A stretch of 64,000 nt of DNA from a virus, in IMG/VR virus record IMGVR_UViG_3300025646_005482, positions 1-64,000 of that record. The stretch is one strand, 5' to 3'. Under the pieces are notes generated by a model. That model was not told where the DNA came from and ran no database searches. It saw only the letters and a program-made list of their open reading frames with translations. Shown here one piece after another: positions 8,482 to 15,783 of the stretch. Position 1 is the first letter of the stretch. Each line of letters opens with the position of its first letter. A program made the position numbers and the translations under genes.

Positions 8482-8684
8482 TGTTTCCAGGAATTGGTAA
8501 AGATCTATTTAAGAAAAAGCAAGCAAAACACTGTCAAACACCGAACTGTAGTAATGTACTGCCAGAACAACCAGCTGTAATATATGTAGGCGAGTATGCG
8601 TTCGATGTCTGTGAAGAATGCGAGAAGTTGATGGATATTATACAACAGAAAACGGAGGAGCACTATGGCGACGAGTCCCTTTGA
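8481..8684 (+). CDS. Small Cys-rich protein, possible zinc-binding
   Basis: A 67-residue protein; ATG 8481 overlaps the previous stop (TGATG), and an in-frame ATG at 8472 is an alternative. It has Cys pairs CQTPNC and CEEC, a CX4C...CX2C arrangement able to bind zinc. It overlaps gp62 by 20 nt. No family recognised. Confidence 0.6.
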   Translation: MFPGIGKDLFKKKQAKHCQTPNCSNVLPEQPAVIYVGEYAFDVCEECEKLMDIIQQKTEEHYGDESL

Positions 8685-9054
8685 TTATCTGAACTCCATC
8701 AATGTCACAAAGCAGAACATGATGCGTGATACAGACAACGACAAGCTAGCCGAGAAAGACTACAATGCCTTTATCGTCAATCGAGGTTTGTCATACTTTC
8801 AAGACACCGTTACTATCGCAAATGAAATGAATATCCACCACGAGCTCGATCACAAACTTCAATACGAGTTTCTTATAAATATCGTAAGGCCACGAAAAAG
8901 ATTCTCGAAGTGGTATAAGAAAGAGCAGGACAGTGATGTTGATGCGGTGTCAGAATACTATGGTTATAGTAATGAACGAGCCGCACAAGCTCTCACTATT
9001 TTGTCTAATGAAGAAATAAAAAAAATAAAAGAAAAATTAGAAAAAGGTGGATAA
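8665..9054 (+). CDS. 62: Clamp loader small subunit (T4 gp62-like)
   Basis: A 129-residue protein, shorter than T4 gp62 (187). DKLAEKDYNAFIVNRGLSYF and the following ANEMN, LDHKLQYEFLINIVRP, KRFSKW segments are the signature of the T4-like phage clamp loader small subunit. It binds gp44 to make the loader complex. GGAGG at 8655-8659 precedes the ATG. Confidence 0.9.
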   Translation: MATSPFDYLNSINVTKQNMMRDTDNDKLAEKDYNAFIVNRGLSYFQDTVTIANEMNIHHELDHKLQYEFLINIVRPRKRFSKWYKKEQDSDVDAVSEYYGYSNERAAQALTILSNEEIKKIKEKLEKGG

Positions 9055-9055
9055 T

Positions 9056-9454
9056 ATGAGTGCGGTAGAATCTCTAGTAGAGGTTACTCTCAAGAACCAA
9101 GACGATTTCCTCAAGGTACGTGAAACTCTTACACGTATCGGTATTGCATCTCCAAAAGAAAAGAAACTTTATCAATCATGTCACATTCTCCATAAGCGTG
9201 GCAAATACTACATCGTTCACTTCAAAGAATTGTTTGCTCTTGATGGCAAGCCTACAAATTTCTCTGAAGATGACCAAGGCAGACGCAATACAATTGCTAA
9301 ACTCCTTTCAGACTGGAATCTCATCTCAGTCGTAAACGAAGGGAAAATCATAGACCCATCAGCCCCCATGAACCAGATCAAGATCATTGCCCATAAGGAC
9401 AAGGACGACTGGGAGCTAGTGGCCAAGTACAATATAGGTAATAAAAAGAAGTAG
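9056..9454 (+). CDS. regA: RegA translational repressor
   Basis: A 132-residue protein matching T4 RegA (122): VEVTLKNQDDFLKVRETLTR, LYQSCHILHKRGKYYIVHFK and the end LVAKYNIGN align closely. RegA binds initiation regions of early phage mRNAs and blocks ribosome entry. The ATG at 9056 is chosen over an in-frame GTG at 9047 because AAAGGTGG lies just upstream and the N-terminus then matches T4. In T4 the same gene lies directly after gp62, as here. Confidence 0.95.
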   Translation: MSAVESLVEVTLKNQDDFLKVRETLTRIGIASPKEKKLYQSCHILHKRGKYYIVHFKELFALDGKPTNFSEDDQGRRNTIAKLLSDWNLISVVNEGKIIDPSAPMNQIKIIAHKDKDDWELVAKYNIGNKKK

Positions 9455-9504
9455 TGAGCGTAAGTTATTGATTTTCTTATGAAAAAAAATGTTACTAGTC
9501 GGCA

Positions 9505-9533
9505 TGTACAAACGAAGCCCCGTATAGTAGAAT
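9505..9533 (+). promoter_or_regulatory. Phage promoter upstream of the SprT-like gene
   Basis: TGTACA 9505-9510, 17-nt spacer, TAGAAT 9528-9533 followed by GGGC, 22 nt before the ATG at 9556. It re-starts transcription after regA; no clear terminator precedes it. Confidence 0.8.
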
Positions 9534-9555
9534 GGGCATGTAATTTGGAGATTGT

Positions 9556-10089
9556 ATGACTACAGTATATACTAAGAAGCTTGTCCCCGTTCAGCGTAAG
9601 TTGGTACGGGATCTGATTCCCTATTGTGTACAAAAACTCATGCCTCGTATCAAAGATATTACGATCACCGTTGAAGGTGTCCAAGATCTTGTTGATAACG
9701 AAGGCATACACGGCGACGTGTTGTATGATTATGTAGATCCGACAGCACGTCCCAAAGAATTTACTATTCGAGTGGATTTAACCGACGATCTGCAAGAATT
9801 CGTACGCGTCATCTGCCACGAAATGGTCCATGTAAAACAGTGGGCCAGAGGCGAGATGTACAGCTACGACCGATACCCCAACTTGACTCGTTGGCACAAG
9901 CAGAAGATTGACCACGACAAGATGGATTACTATGAACAGCCATGGGAAATCGAAGCTCACGGCCGAGAAGAAGGTTTGACTGTCGGTTTCCTTCACGAAC
10001 ATCAAAAGTGGGCAGGATTTGTCTATGGAATTATTGAAGATTATAAAATGCAGCGACCCCAGCAAATGGTACTCAACCCACGTTGGTGA
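9556..10089 (+). CDS. SprT-like zinc metallopeptidase
   Basis: A 177-residue protein with VRVICHEMVHVKQWARGEM (about residues 82-100), the HExxH zinc site, and a downstream EIEAHGREEG helix that supplies the third ligand as in the zincin/SprT family. No signal peptide, so it acts in the cytoplasm. In cellular SprT/Spartan proteins the domain clips DNA-protein crosslinks; a role in clearing proteins from phage or host DNA is an inference. First gene behind the promoter at 9505. Confidence 0.75.
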   Translation: MTTVYTKKLVPVQRKLVRDLIPYCVQKLMPRIKDITITVEGVQDLVDNEGIHGDVLYDYVDPTARPKEFTIRVDLTDDLQEFVRVICHEMVHVKQWARGEMYSYDRYPNLTRWHKQKIDHDKMDYYEQPWEIEAHGREEGLTVGFLHEHQKWAGFVYGIIEDYKMQRPQQMVLNPRW

Positions 10090-10219
10090 GACATTTCCTC
10101 TCTTAGAAGCATTTCCAACAGAATATCTTACACGTCAATCGCCTGATAACCTATATGGTATCAGGTTCTTGAACTATGTGTCAAAAGACGATGCGGTGGT
10201 AGTGAATGAAAAGGACTGA
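10025..10219 (+). CDS. Small conserved phage protein
   Basis: About 64 residues in a frame overlapping the 3' end of the SprT-like gene. The conserved part begins KCSDPSKWYSTHVGETFPLLE and continues with EYLTRQSPDN and a hydrophobic-acidic tail. The pattern P-S-x-WY-x-x-HVG-x-xF is one I recall from short T4-like marine phage proteins. The start is uncertain: ATG 10025 has GGCAGGA upstream, and TTG 10034 is the alternative. Confidence 0.5.
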   Translation: MELLKIIKCSDPSKWYSTHVGETFPLLEAFPTEYLTRQSPDNLYGIRFLNYVSKDDAVVVNEKD

Positions 10220-10475
10220 AGACGCAGAGTTGTATTTTGGCAGTGGAGTAATGTCAAAAACCACCGAAGAATGTGGTGAATTGATTCAAGCTATCTCTAA
10301 GTATGCCAATAAAGGTGGCAAACGCAATGAGAATTGTATTTTTGAAGAAGCAGCGGACGTTATTGTTATGATCACTGCTTTAGTTCAATATCTTGAGGTC
10401 GATGAAGATAAATTTATGAAGAGAATTGAAAAAAGCAAAAAGAAATTTAGCAGATACTATGAAGGAGAAACATAG
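10206..10475 (+). CDS. MazG-like nucleotide pyrophosphohydrolase
   Basis: An 89-residue single MazG domain. TTEECGELIQAISK and FEEAADVIVMITALVQYL hold the E-x-x-E and E-x-x-D metal-binding residues of all-alpha NTP pyrophosphatases. Single-domain phage MazG proteins hydrolyse dNTPs or other nucleotides to monophosphates and have been proposed to alter ppGpp-linked starvation signalling. It overlaps the upstream gene by 14 nt and the next by 1 nt (TAGTG). Confidence 0.85.
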   Translation: MKRTEDAELYFGSGVMSKTTEECGELIQAISKYANKGGKRNENCIFEEAADVIVMITALVQYLEVDEDKFMKRIEKSKKKFSRYYEGET

Positions 10476-10792
10476 TGAGTGATGAAGAAGCAGTAGTTGA
10501 AATTGAAGAAGATGATATGGATCCGACCGGTGTATTGTTTACACTCGTTACGGCCGGTGGAGAAATGGTGGGCAGGTTTATACATGAGGATGATGAGATC
10601 ATAGTATTAGAAAATCCTCGTGCATTTGTACAAACAGAAAAAGGTGTAGGTTTTGCGCCGAGTGTATGTTTGACTGGTCGACCAAAACCAGAATCTGTAG
10701 GCTTTTATAAAGCGGGTGTTATTCTTGCAACACCGACTAGTGCTGAAGTAGAAAAGCTATGGATCCAAGCAACAACAGGTTTAGTAGTATGA
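10475..10792 (+). CDS. Conserved phage protein, acidic N-terminus
   Basis: A 105-residue protein starting at GTG 10475. An acidic N-terminus (EEAVVEIEEDD) is followed by GVLFTLVTAGGEMVGRF, FVQTEKGVGFAPSVCLTG and a C-terminal IQATTGLVV. I recall this layout in several T4-like marine phages as an unnamed family; the beta-rich pattern could be an Sm-like barrel, but that is a guess. Confidence 0.6.
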   Translation: MSDEEAVVEIEEDDMDPTGVLFTLVTAGGEMVGRFIHEDDEIIVLENPRAFVQTEKGVGFAPSVCLTGRPKPESVGFYKAGVILATPTSAEVEKLWIQATTGLVV

Positions 10793-11106
10793 AGGATATT
10801 CCAGTTTTAGTTTGGGCACTTGCCATCGTATTGTTCTGTACTATCTTAGGCAGTACACAAGTAGTAGCGCTAGAAGCAGAAGGAAGTTCGAGTATTAAGG
10901 ATCAATCTCTGTTGAATGCGTATGTCTCTGCTCATTTCAAATGTAATCGTAAAGGGATATGGGCAGATCTTAATACGCTCAAAGTCAAGAACGAATACAC
11001 TAAGCAGTACACAATTCCTGGTGGTACCAAGAAGATTACCGAGTACAGAACGAAAGTAGATTTTAAATGTACAGAAAAATATAAGAGAGTGCCTGATGAA
11101 GGATAA
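10789..11106 (+). CDS. Small membrane-anchored or exported protein
   Basis: 105 residues from ATG 10789, which overlaps the previous stop (ATGA). Residues 6-24 form a hydrophobic span followed by VVALEAEG, either a cleavable signal or an N-terminal anchor, so the remainder with two Cys residues would be periplasmic. No family recognised. It overlaps the HAD gene by 11 nt. Confidence 0.6.
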   Translation: MKDIPVLVWALAIVLFCTILGSTQVVALEAEGSSSIKDQSLLNAYVSAHFKCNRKGIWADLNTLKVKNEYTKQYTIPGGTKKITEYRTKVDFKCTEKYKRVPDEG

Positions 11107-11668
11107 ACTAATCCTCACAGATTGTGATGGAGTCATGCTCGATTGGATGTATTCATTCGATCAGTGGATGAAGAGGCACGGTTATCGTATTCAACATCCG
11201 GGTGAGTATGACATTGGTAAGAAGTATGAAGTAGGTATGTGCGAGAAGAAGAGACTAACACGCATGTTCAACGAGTCTGCTTCTATCCGTAAGATTCCTC
11301 CTCTTCGAGACGCTATCAAATACATTCGTAAACTACACGAAGAACATGGCTATGTATTCCATGTGATCACATCGTTGAGTGATGACGAGTATGCCCAACA
11401 TCTCAGGACGAAAAATCTTTGTGAGACGTTTGGTCATACAGTCTTTGAGAAGTATGTGTACCTCGACTGCGGTGCAGATAAGGACGAGGCGCTTGCTAAA
11501 TATCAAAACAGTGGTTGTTACTGGATTGAAGACAAGCCAGAGAATGCACACGCAGGATTTGTTGCTGGTTTGAATAGTATACTGATGGCACACGGTCACA
11601 ATGCCAACGAAGAAACATTTACTCGTGTGCAAAATTGGAAAGAGATCTACGAGATTATTGTTGGATGA
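11096..11668 (+). CDS. HAD-family phosphatase (5'(3')-nucleotidase-like)
   Basis: A 190-residue protein with LTDCDGVMLDW (about residues 7-17; Asp9 nucleophile and Asp11), VITSLSDD (motif II Thr/Ser) and YWIEDKPENA (motif IV). The cap between motifs I and II is helical as in deoxyribonucleotidases. It probably dephosphorylates a nucleotide or sugar phosphate; substrate not inferable. Confidence 0.75.
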   Translation: MKDKLILTDCDGVMLDWMYSFDQWMKRHGYRIQHPGEYDIGKKYEVGMCEKKRLTRMFNESASIRKIPPLRDAIKYIRKLHEEHGYVFHVITSLSDDEYAQHLRTKNLCETFGHTVFEKYVYLDCGADKDEALAKYQNSGCYWIEDKPENAHAGFVAGLNSILMAHGHNANEETFTRVQNWKEIYEIIVG

Positions 11669-13188
11669 TAATTGATAATCCTATAATTGATGATTTTTAT
11701 CATGTTCTTTTTAGTGGTAAAAAGGAAGAGATCCGCGGTACACAAATTGAACGTTATTTCAATGATTTTAGGCATGTACGTATAGTTCCATATTATACTA
11801 TCAGAGAAAGGACAAACAATGAGCAAAAACCAATAAATCATTTTGCAACCGCGGTGCAATCATATCAATCGGCATTGCAAGATGGGATTGAGTTAAACAC
11901 TAAAACTTTTACTGATAGTCCCCAACGAGGCACGATAGAATTTTTCTATCGTTGGACCATCAAGATGAATTGGTTGATCAATGACATTCGAAAGAGAGGA
12001 TGTTGTGAACCAATATGGGGTGTAATTCGACCGAATCAAACAAAATTTAATGAAGTAGAATACAGCTATCACGTCCATCCTGGCACTTTTAGAATCAACG
12101 CCTTTGAATTGATGGATCTTAATCAAGATTGTGTAGTCTTCGACGCATTCGAAGTTTTTCATGATTTTCCAAAAGTTTCACTAGCAGATATTTTAAATCT
12201 ATATGATGATCCTGCTGGTACCACTGTCGAAGTCAGTATACTACAACAAGATACTAGCTACATGACTCCTCAAGTATTGAACATGAAATCTAAAGGAATC
12301 AATTGTAGTATGACACCTTCTCTCAAAAAGCATGAGAGGAAAGTACGACACATGTTCAAGCATCCTATTCAAATCTTTATTGGTTATGATAGTCGACATG
12401 GTGATGCTACCAATGTTTGTCACAACTCTATCATCGACAGATTGAATAGACAAACTAGTCTCGATCATGTCAAAATACATCATCTCGATACAAGTAAAAT
12501 TCCTGGTTGGACTAGAGAATATAAGAATCAATCTACTGAATTTTCATACTCTCGTTTTCTAGTACCATATTTGTCTGATTACAAAGGAATCAGTATATTC
12601 GTTGATGACGACTTTATCTTTAGACAAAATCCTCTTGCTCTTGCCTTATATTTGTCTGACGAGCATTCTGTTGCCTGCGTAAAACACAACTTTGAGCACA
12701 AATTTGATACCAAATTCAATAATGAAAAAGATGTATGGTATCCGAAGAAGTTATGGTCGAGTTTGATGGTGTTTAATAATGCCCATGAAGATTGTAAAAA
12801 ATTGACACTCGAAACTGTACAAGAACAAACAGGAAAATACTTGCATCAATTCGAATGGACTGATGAAGGCAAAATAGCAGATCTACCGAAGAAATGGAAT
12901 TGGTGTGAAGGCTATGATTATGTGATGGACGCGCATCAAAGCCACGCTTTGCATTGGACAAGAGGAGGACCGTGGGTAAAAGGTATGGATACCAGGCATA
13001 TTGCCTGTCTTGAACTCTATGACTATCATCGATATAGATCAGTACGTGGTACAGAAAAAGAGTTTACATATGAAGCAAAACAGGTTAGTATGTTAGATAT
13101 AAGAGAATATTATGACATCGAGAATCCAATCGATATTGCTGAAGACGGAACTCGAATATGTCAAGAAATAAATAGAGATGTTCGTTGA
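11665..13188 (+). CDS. Two-domain protein with C-terminal glycosyltransferase (GT8-like)
   Basis: 507 residues from ATG 11665, overlapping the HAD stop by 4 nt. The first ~220 residues are an unrecognised domain. The C-terminal ~270 begin IQIFIGYDSRHGDA and include SYSRFLVPYL and ISIFVDDDFIFR (D-D-D at about 313-316), a GT-A nucleotide-sugar site like that of GT8 enzymes; HWTRGGPWV near the end fits the family's HxxGxxKPW region. AT-rich compared with the core replication genes. Its stop lies just upstream of the tmRNA acceptor piece, so both may share a transcript. Confidence 0.7.
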   Translation: MIIDNPIIDDFYHVLFSGKKEEIRGTQIERYFNDFRHVRIVPYYTIRERTNNEQKPINHFATAVQSYQSALQDGIELNTKTFTDSPQRGTIEFFYRWTIKMNWLINDIRKRGCCEPIWGVIRPNQTKFNEVEYSYHVHPGTFRINAFELMDLNQDCVVFDAFEVFHDFPKVSLADILNLYDDPAGTTVEVSILQQDTSYMTPQVLNMKSKGINCSMTPSLKKHERKVRHMFKHPIQIFIGYDSRHGDATNVCHNSIIDRLNRQTSLDHVKIHHLDTSKIPGWTREYKNQSTEFSYSRFLVPYLSDYKGISIFVDDDFIFRQNPLALALYLSDEHSVACVKHNFEHKFDTKFNNEKDVWYPKKLWSSLMVFNNAHEDCKKLTLETVQEQTGKYLHQFEWTDEGKIADLPKKWNWCEGYDYVMDAHQSHALHWTRGGPWVKGMDTRHIACLELYDYHRYRSVRGTEKEFTYEAKQVSMLDIREYYDIENPIDIAEDGTRICQEINRDVR

Positions 13189-13189
13189 A

Positions 13190-13405
13190 GTTTGTATTAA
13201 GAAGTTTGGACGCGGGTTCGACTCCCGCCGCCTCCACCAATTTTGCGGTACCCAGTTTCGGGGGCGTTATGGATTCGACAGGCAACTGAAAGCAAATGGA
13301 GAACCGTCCATGAACGCTGACGTAAAACGGTGGTTCAAAACTATAACTGCCAATGATGACAGTTACTACGGTGATTACGCACTAGCTGCATGATCCCGCG
13401 GGGCG
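13190..13405 (+). ncRNA. ssrA: Circularly permuted two-piece tmRNA (ssrA), tag ANDDSYYGDYALAA
   Basis: The tRNA-like 3' part comes first: T arm GCGGG-TTCGACT-CCCGC (13212-13228), acceptor strand CGCCTCC (13229-13235), then encoded ACCA (13236-13239). After a 20-nt intervening stretch (13240-13259) comes the mature 5' end GGGGGCG (13260-13266), which pairs with the acceptor strand over all 7 bp including G3-U, the alanine identity pair. GGATTCGAC (13271-13279) is the tmRNA D-loop signature, and GGACGCGGGTTC is identical to E. coli. The tag frame starts after ATAACT at GCC 13349 and ends at TGA 13391-13393, encoding ANDDSYYGDYALAA, a ClpXP-type degron tail. GCAAAT and GTTTGT can form P2. Such RNAs rescue stalled ribosomes. 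The outer ends given here are approximate. Confidence 0.93.
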
Positions 13406-13441
13406 GCCACTGCCTTGTTATCCAAGTGTGGCATTTTTTTT
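13405..13441 (+). terminator. Rho-independent terminator after the tmRNA coding piece
   Basis: GCCAC (13406-13410) pairs with GTGGC (13428-13432), with a possible inner TTG/CAA stem, followed by a run of eight T at 13434-13441. It lies 12 nt after the tag stop codon and would end the tmRNA precursor. Confidence 0.75.
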
Positions 13442-13466
13442 GCTATGAAAAAGCAAGGAGGAGTTT

Positions 13467-13955
13467 ATGTATAAGCTATTACTTGTTGTAATGTGTATGA
13501 TATGGTCAGAAGCTGCTGCTTCCGACGAGTGGATGCAAGATGAAATCCAATGTCTTGCGAAGAACATCTACTTTGAGGCGAGAGGAGAATCTCTGACCGG
13601 TAAAATTGCGGTCGCCAATGTCACGATGAATCGTGTGAAACACCATAAGTATCCTAGTACGGTTTGTGGTGTAGTGACTCAAGCTAAATGGTATGTCAAT
13701 TGGAAAGGCAATCGTTTACCTAAACGAAATCAGTGTCAGTTCAGCTGGTTTTGTGATGGTAATCCTGACGAGCCGGTTGACATGCGAGCATATCGAGACA
13801 GTTTACGTGTAGCAGAAATTGTGTATAATGGGTATAAAGATCTGACAAATGGATCTTTGTTTTACCATAATACGAAAGTAGAACCATATTGGGTCGCTTC
13901 GATGGTTAGAACTAAGAGCATTGGTGCTCACGTATTTTATAGGTATGATAGATGA
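13467..13955 (+). CDS. SleB-like cell wall hydrolase with signal peptide
   Basis: A 162-residue protein. Residues 1-19 form a signal peptide (MYKLLLVVMCMIWSEAAAS). IYFEARGES (34-42; Glu37 candidate catalytic), AVANVTMNRVK, YPSTVCGVV and CQFSWFCDG are the hallmark blocks of the SleB/CwlJ hydrolase family. It would cut peptidoglycan from the periplasm, exported by the host Sec system. AAGGAGGAG lies 8-16 nt before the start. It overlaps the next gene by 4 nt. Confidence 0.9.
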   Translation: MYKLLLVVMCMIWSEAAASDEWMQDEIQCLAKNIYFEARGESLTGKIAVANVTMNRVKHHKYPSTVCGVVTQAKWYVNWKGNRLPKRNQCQFSWFCDGNPDEPVDMRAYRDSLRVAEIVYNGYKDLTNGSLFYHNTKVEPYWVASMVRTKSIGAHVFYRYDR

Positions 13956-15619
13956 AATTTTATAGCTGCTTTCCAACAAGAACTCTCATGTTGGCGATAG
14001 TAGTCGGTGCAATCTTATTACTCGCTGCCTGTGGTGGTGGCGGTGGTTCAGGTTCACCAGACATTCCCGCAAATCCAGCACAAGGCACAGTCCTTTCATC
14101 TACATGTAGCGGCTACACGCTGGTCGAACAAGTTGCAGACGGCAACGGTGGTCAGAACGAAAGACGTACAGAAAACTCATCTCAGTGTGGATATACCGGT
14201 CCACCTCCCGCAGGCACATTTCTCGATGAATATTGTGATGGTTATACTCTCGTCACTGTTACCGCAGATGGTAATGGAGGTGAAGAGTATGATTACGATG
14301 AAAACAACGAAGAGGTTTGTGGTTATATTCCTCCACAATTTACACCAGCTGGCACACCACTAGGCGATCCCTATTGCGCTAGATCTCTGGCCGAAGATAG
14401 GTTCAGACAACTATGGGATTCTATCAGACATTTTCTTGGTGATGATCTTCTGCAAGATTATGCAGACGGTGAAGGTGGACAATATACAGAACGTGTACAA
14501 CATATCGCCGAAGAATGTTGGGTTCAAATGGAACCACCTGAAGATTGTCCTACGGTCGCGTCATCTACAGGTGATTCTCGATACGAGTTTTACACATGTG
14601 ATGGTATCAAACAGCTGACCGATATCAGTTTTCCGTATGATCCCGATAATTGGGATCTTGCCATCGTAGACATGTTCATCATCTTCGATACTGCACTCGA
14701 TAACGAAGAAGATCTTGATGGTATGACCGTACAAGATTTTATTCTAAAACAATTATGGGAAGCAAATCATTACTTCGCAGCATCAGGTGTATCAGTCAGA
14801 GTTAGATTAGCAGGATATAAAGAAGTCGCCGTAGCATCAGGAGACTTGTATAGACAGTACAATGCATTCTTCAGAGACCGATATGAATTTCAAGGAGTCA
14901 CATCGGCGCAACGACAAGCTAATGCTGACCTGATGTTCTTGTTCAAGAAAAGACCAGATAATCCCATTGCGTGTGGTGTTGCACAGTTAGACGGTACTCG
15001 TGGCGTCACTTACACGAGAGGAATCATACAATGTTTCCATAACAGTGTGTTCCAAGAAAATGCACAAACACGTTACTATGAACGAGCACAAGAAACATTC
15101 GTTCATGAGATTGGCCACCTGTTTGGTTTACAACATGAATGGAAAGATGCATCAAGCACTGGATTATTCGAACACTCGTATGGTTATAACTTGCCCGGAT
15201 ATAACCCACGAAAAGACGATCCAGCATATGAGGGTGTATGGAGCGGATACGGTACCATCATGAGTTATGCTGATCTAGCGACTGGTCGTTTCTCTGATCC
15301 TGACGTCACGTGTTATTTTCCGGAAGAAGCAGGAGAATATGCAGGTCAAGCAGTTGTCATGGGAACAAATGGTGGATGTTTCTGCTTGGATCCAGTAGAA
15401 GAACAACCACCGCCCACAGATTCTCATCAGCACCTACAGAGAGTGAGATATATAATTAGTCAGCTGAGTGAATTAGAGCATGATGTTGGATCAGTTTACG
15501 GTACTGCACCAGCATTTTGGAATACACAGCCTATTTTTGAAGAGGATCTTGGTGATCTATCGAACATCGAGATGATTAAACGAGAAATGGACAGAAACCA
15601 AAACATCTGCTTATTTTGA
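13952..15619 (+). CDS. Lipoprotein zinc metalloprotease (metzincin type)
   Basis: A 555-residue protein with a lipoprotein signal ending LLLAAC (Cys27) followed by a Gly/Ser-rich linker. Residues ~45-150 hold tandem copies of a module of the form GT-x-L...C-x-GYTLV...ADGNGG...CGY. The catalytic domain has ETFVHEIGHLFGLQHEW (about 380-396), a full HExxHxxGxxH metzincin site, and GTIMSYAD (about 434) as the Met-turn. Together they identify a zinc endopeptidase probably anchored to a host membrane, or carried on the virion. Eukaryote-like matrix proteases share this fold. Targets are unknown; the start overlaps SleB, so the two are co-expressed. Confidence 0.85.
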   Translation: MKFYSCFPTRTLMLAIVVGAILLLAACGGGGGSGSPDIPANPAQGTVLSSTCSGYTLVEQVADGNGGQNERRTENSSQCGYTGPPPAGTFLDEYCDGYTLVTVTADGNGGEEYDYDENNEEVCGYIPPQFTPAGTPLGDPYCARSLAEDRFRQLWDSIRHFLGDDLLQDYADGEGGQYTERVQHIAEECWVQMEPPEDCPTVASSTGDSRYEFYTCDGIKQLTDISFPYDPDNWDLAIVDMFIIFDTALDNEEDLDGMTVQDFILKQLWEANHYFAASGVSVRVRLAGYKEVAVASGDLYRQYNAFFRDRYEFQGVTSAQRQANADLMFLFKKRPDNPIACGVAQLDGTRGVTYTRGIIQCFHNSVFQENAQTRYYERAQETFVHEIGHLFGLQHEWKDASSTGLFEHSYGYNLPGYNPRKDDPAYEGVWSGYGTIMSYADLATGRFSDPDVTCYFPEEAGEYAGQAVVMGTNGGCFCLDPVEEQPPPTDSHQHLQRVRYIISQLSELEHDVGSVYGTAPAFWNTQPIFEEDLGDLSNIEMIKREMDRNQNICLF

Positions 15620-15783
15620 AACACTTAGAAGAAAACGGGATGACGTACTTTGGCCACCTCAGACGAGCGTGGTCGTTGTCGTTCGTCTTATTCATACATG
15701 GATTGTTTCCTGAAATATGGAAAACAAAAGCGACGGATATATTATTAGATGAAAAAGAGAAACTACACAGCAGAGACAGTTAG
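15616..15783 (+). CDS. Small DUF6356-like protein
   Basis: A 55-residue protein starting at TTG 15616 (overlapping the previous stop) or ATG 15640. It reads [20 protein letters not shown], then a hydrophobic [13 protein letters not shown] and [12 protein letters not shown], the pattern of the DUF6356 capsule-related/phage family (H-x-x-x-x-x-TYF-x-HL ... HA-x-xP). It overlaps isocitrate lyase by 35 nt. Confidence 0.65.
   Translation: MKHLEENGMTYFGHLRRAWSLSFVLFIHGLFPEIWKTKATDILLDEKEKLHSRDS

Noticed and set aside
8874-8881. Perfect TATAAATA late-promoter string
   Set aside because: It lies inside the conserved FLINIVRP codons of gp62, with no late gene following, so it is most likely chance.
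9455-9500. GTAAG...CTTAT hairpin after regA as a terminator
   Set aside because: The stem is weak and is followed by A residues, not T, on the plus strand.
13178-13393. A 71-codon protein-coding gene spanning the tmRNA
   Set aside because: The frame ends exactly as the tmRNA tag, and the upstream part is tRNA-like and structured; only the last 14 codons are meant to be translated.
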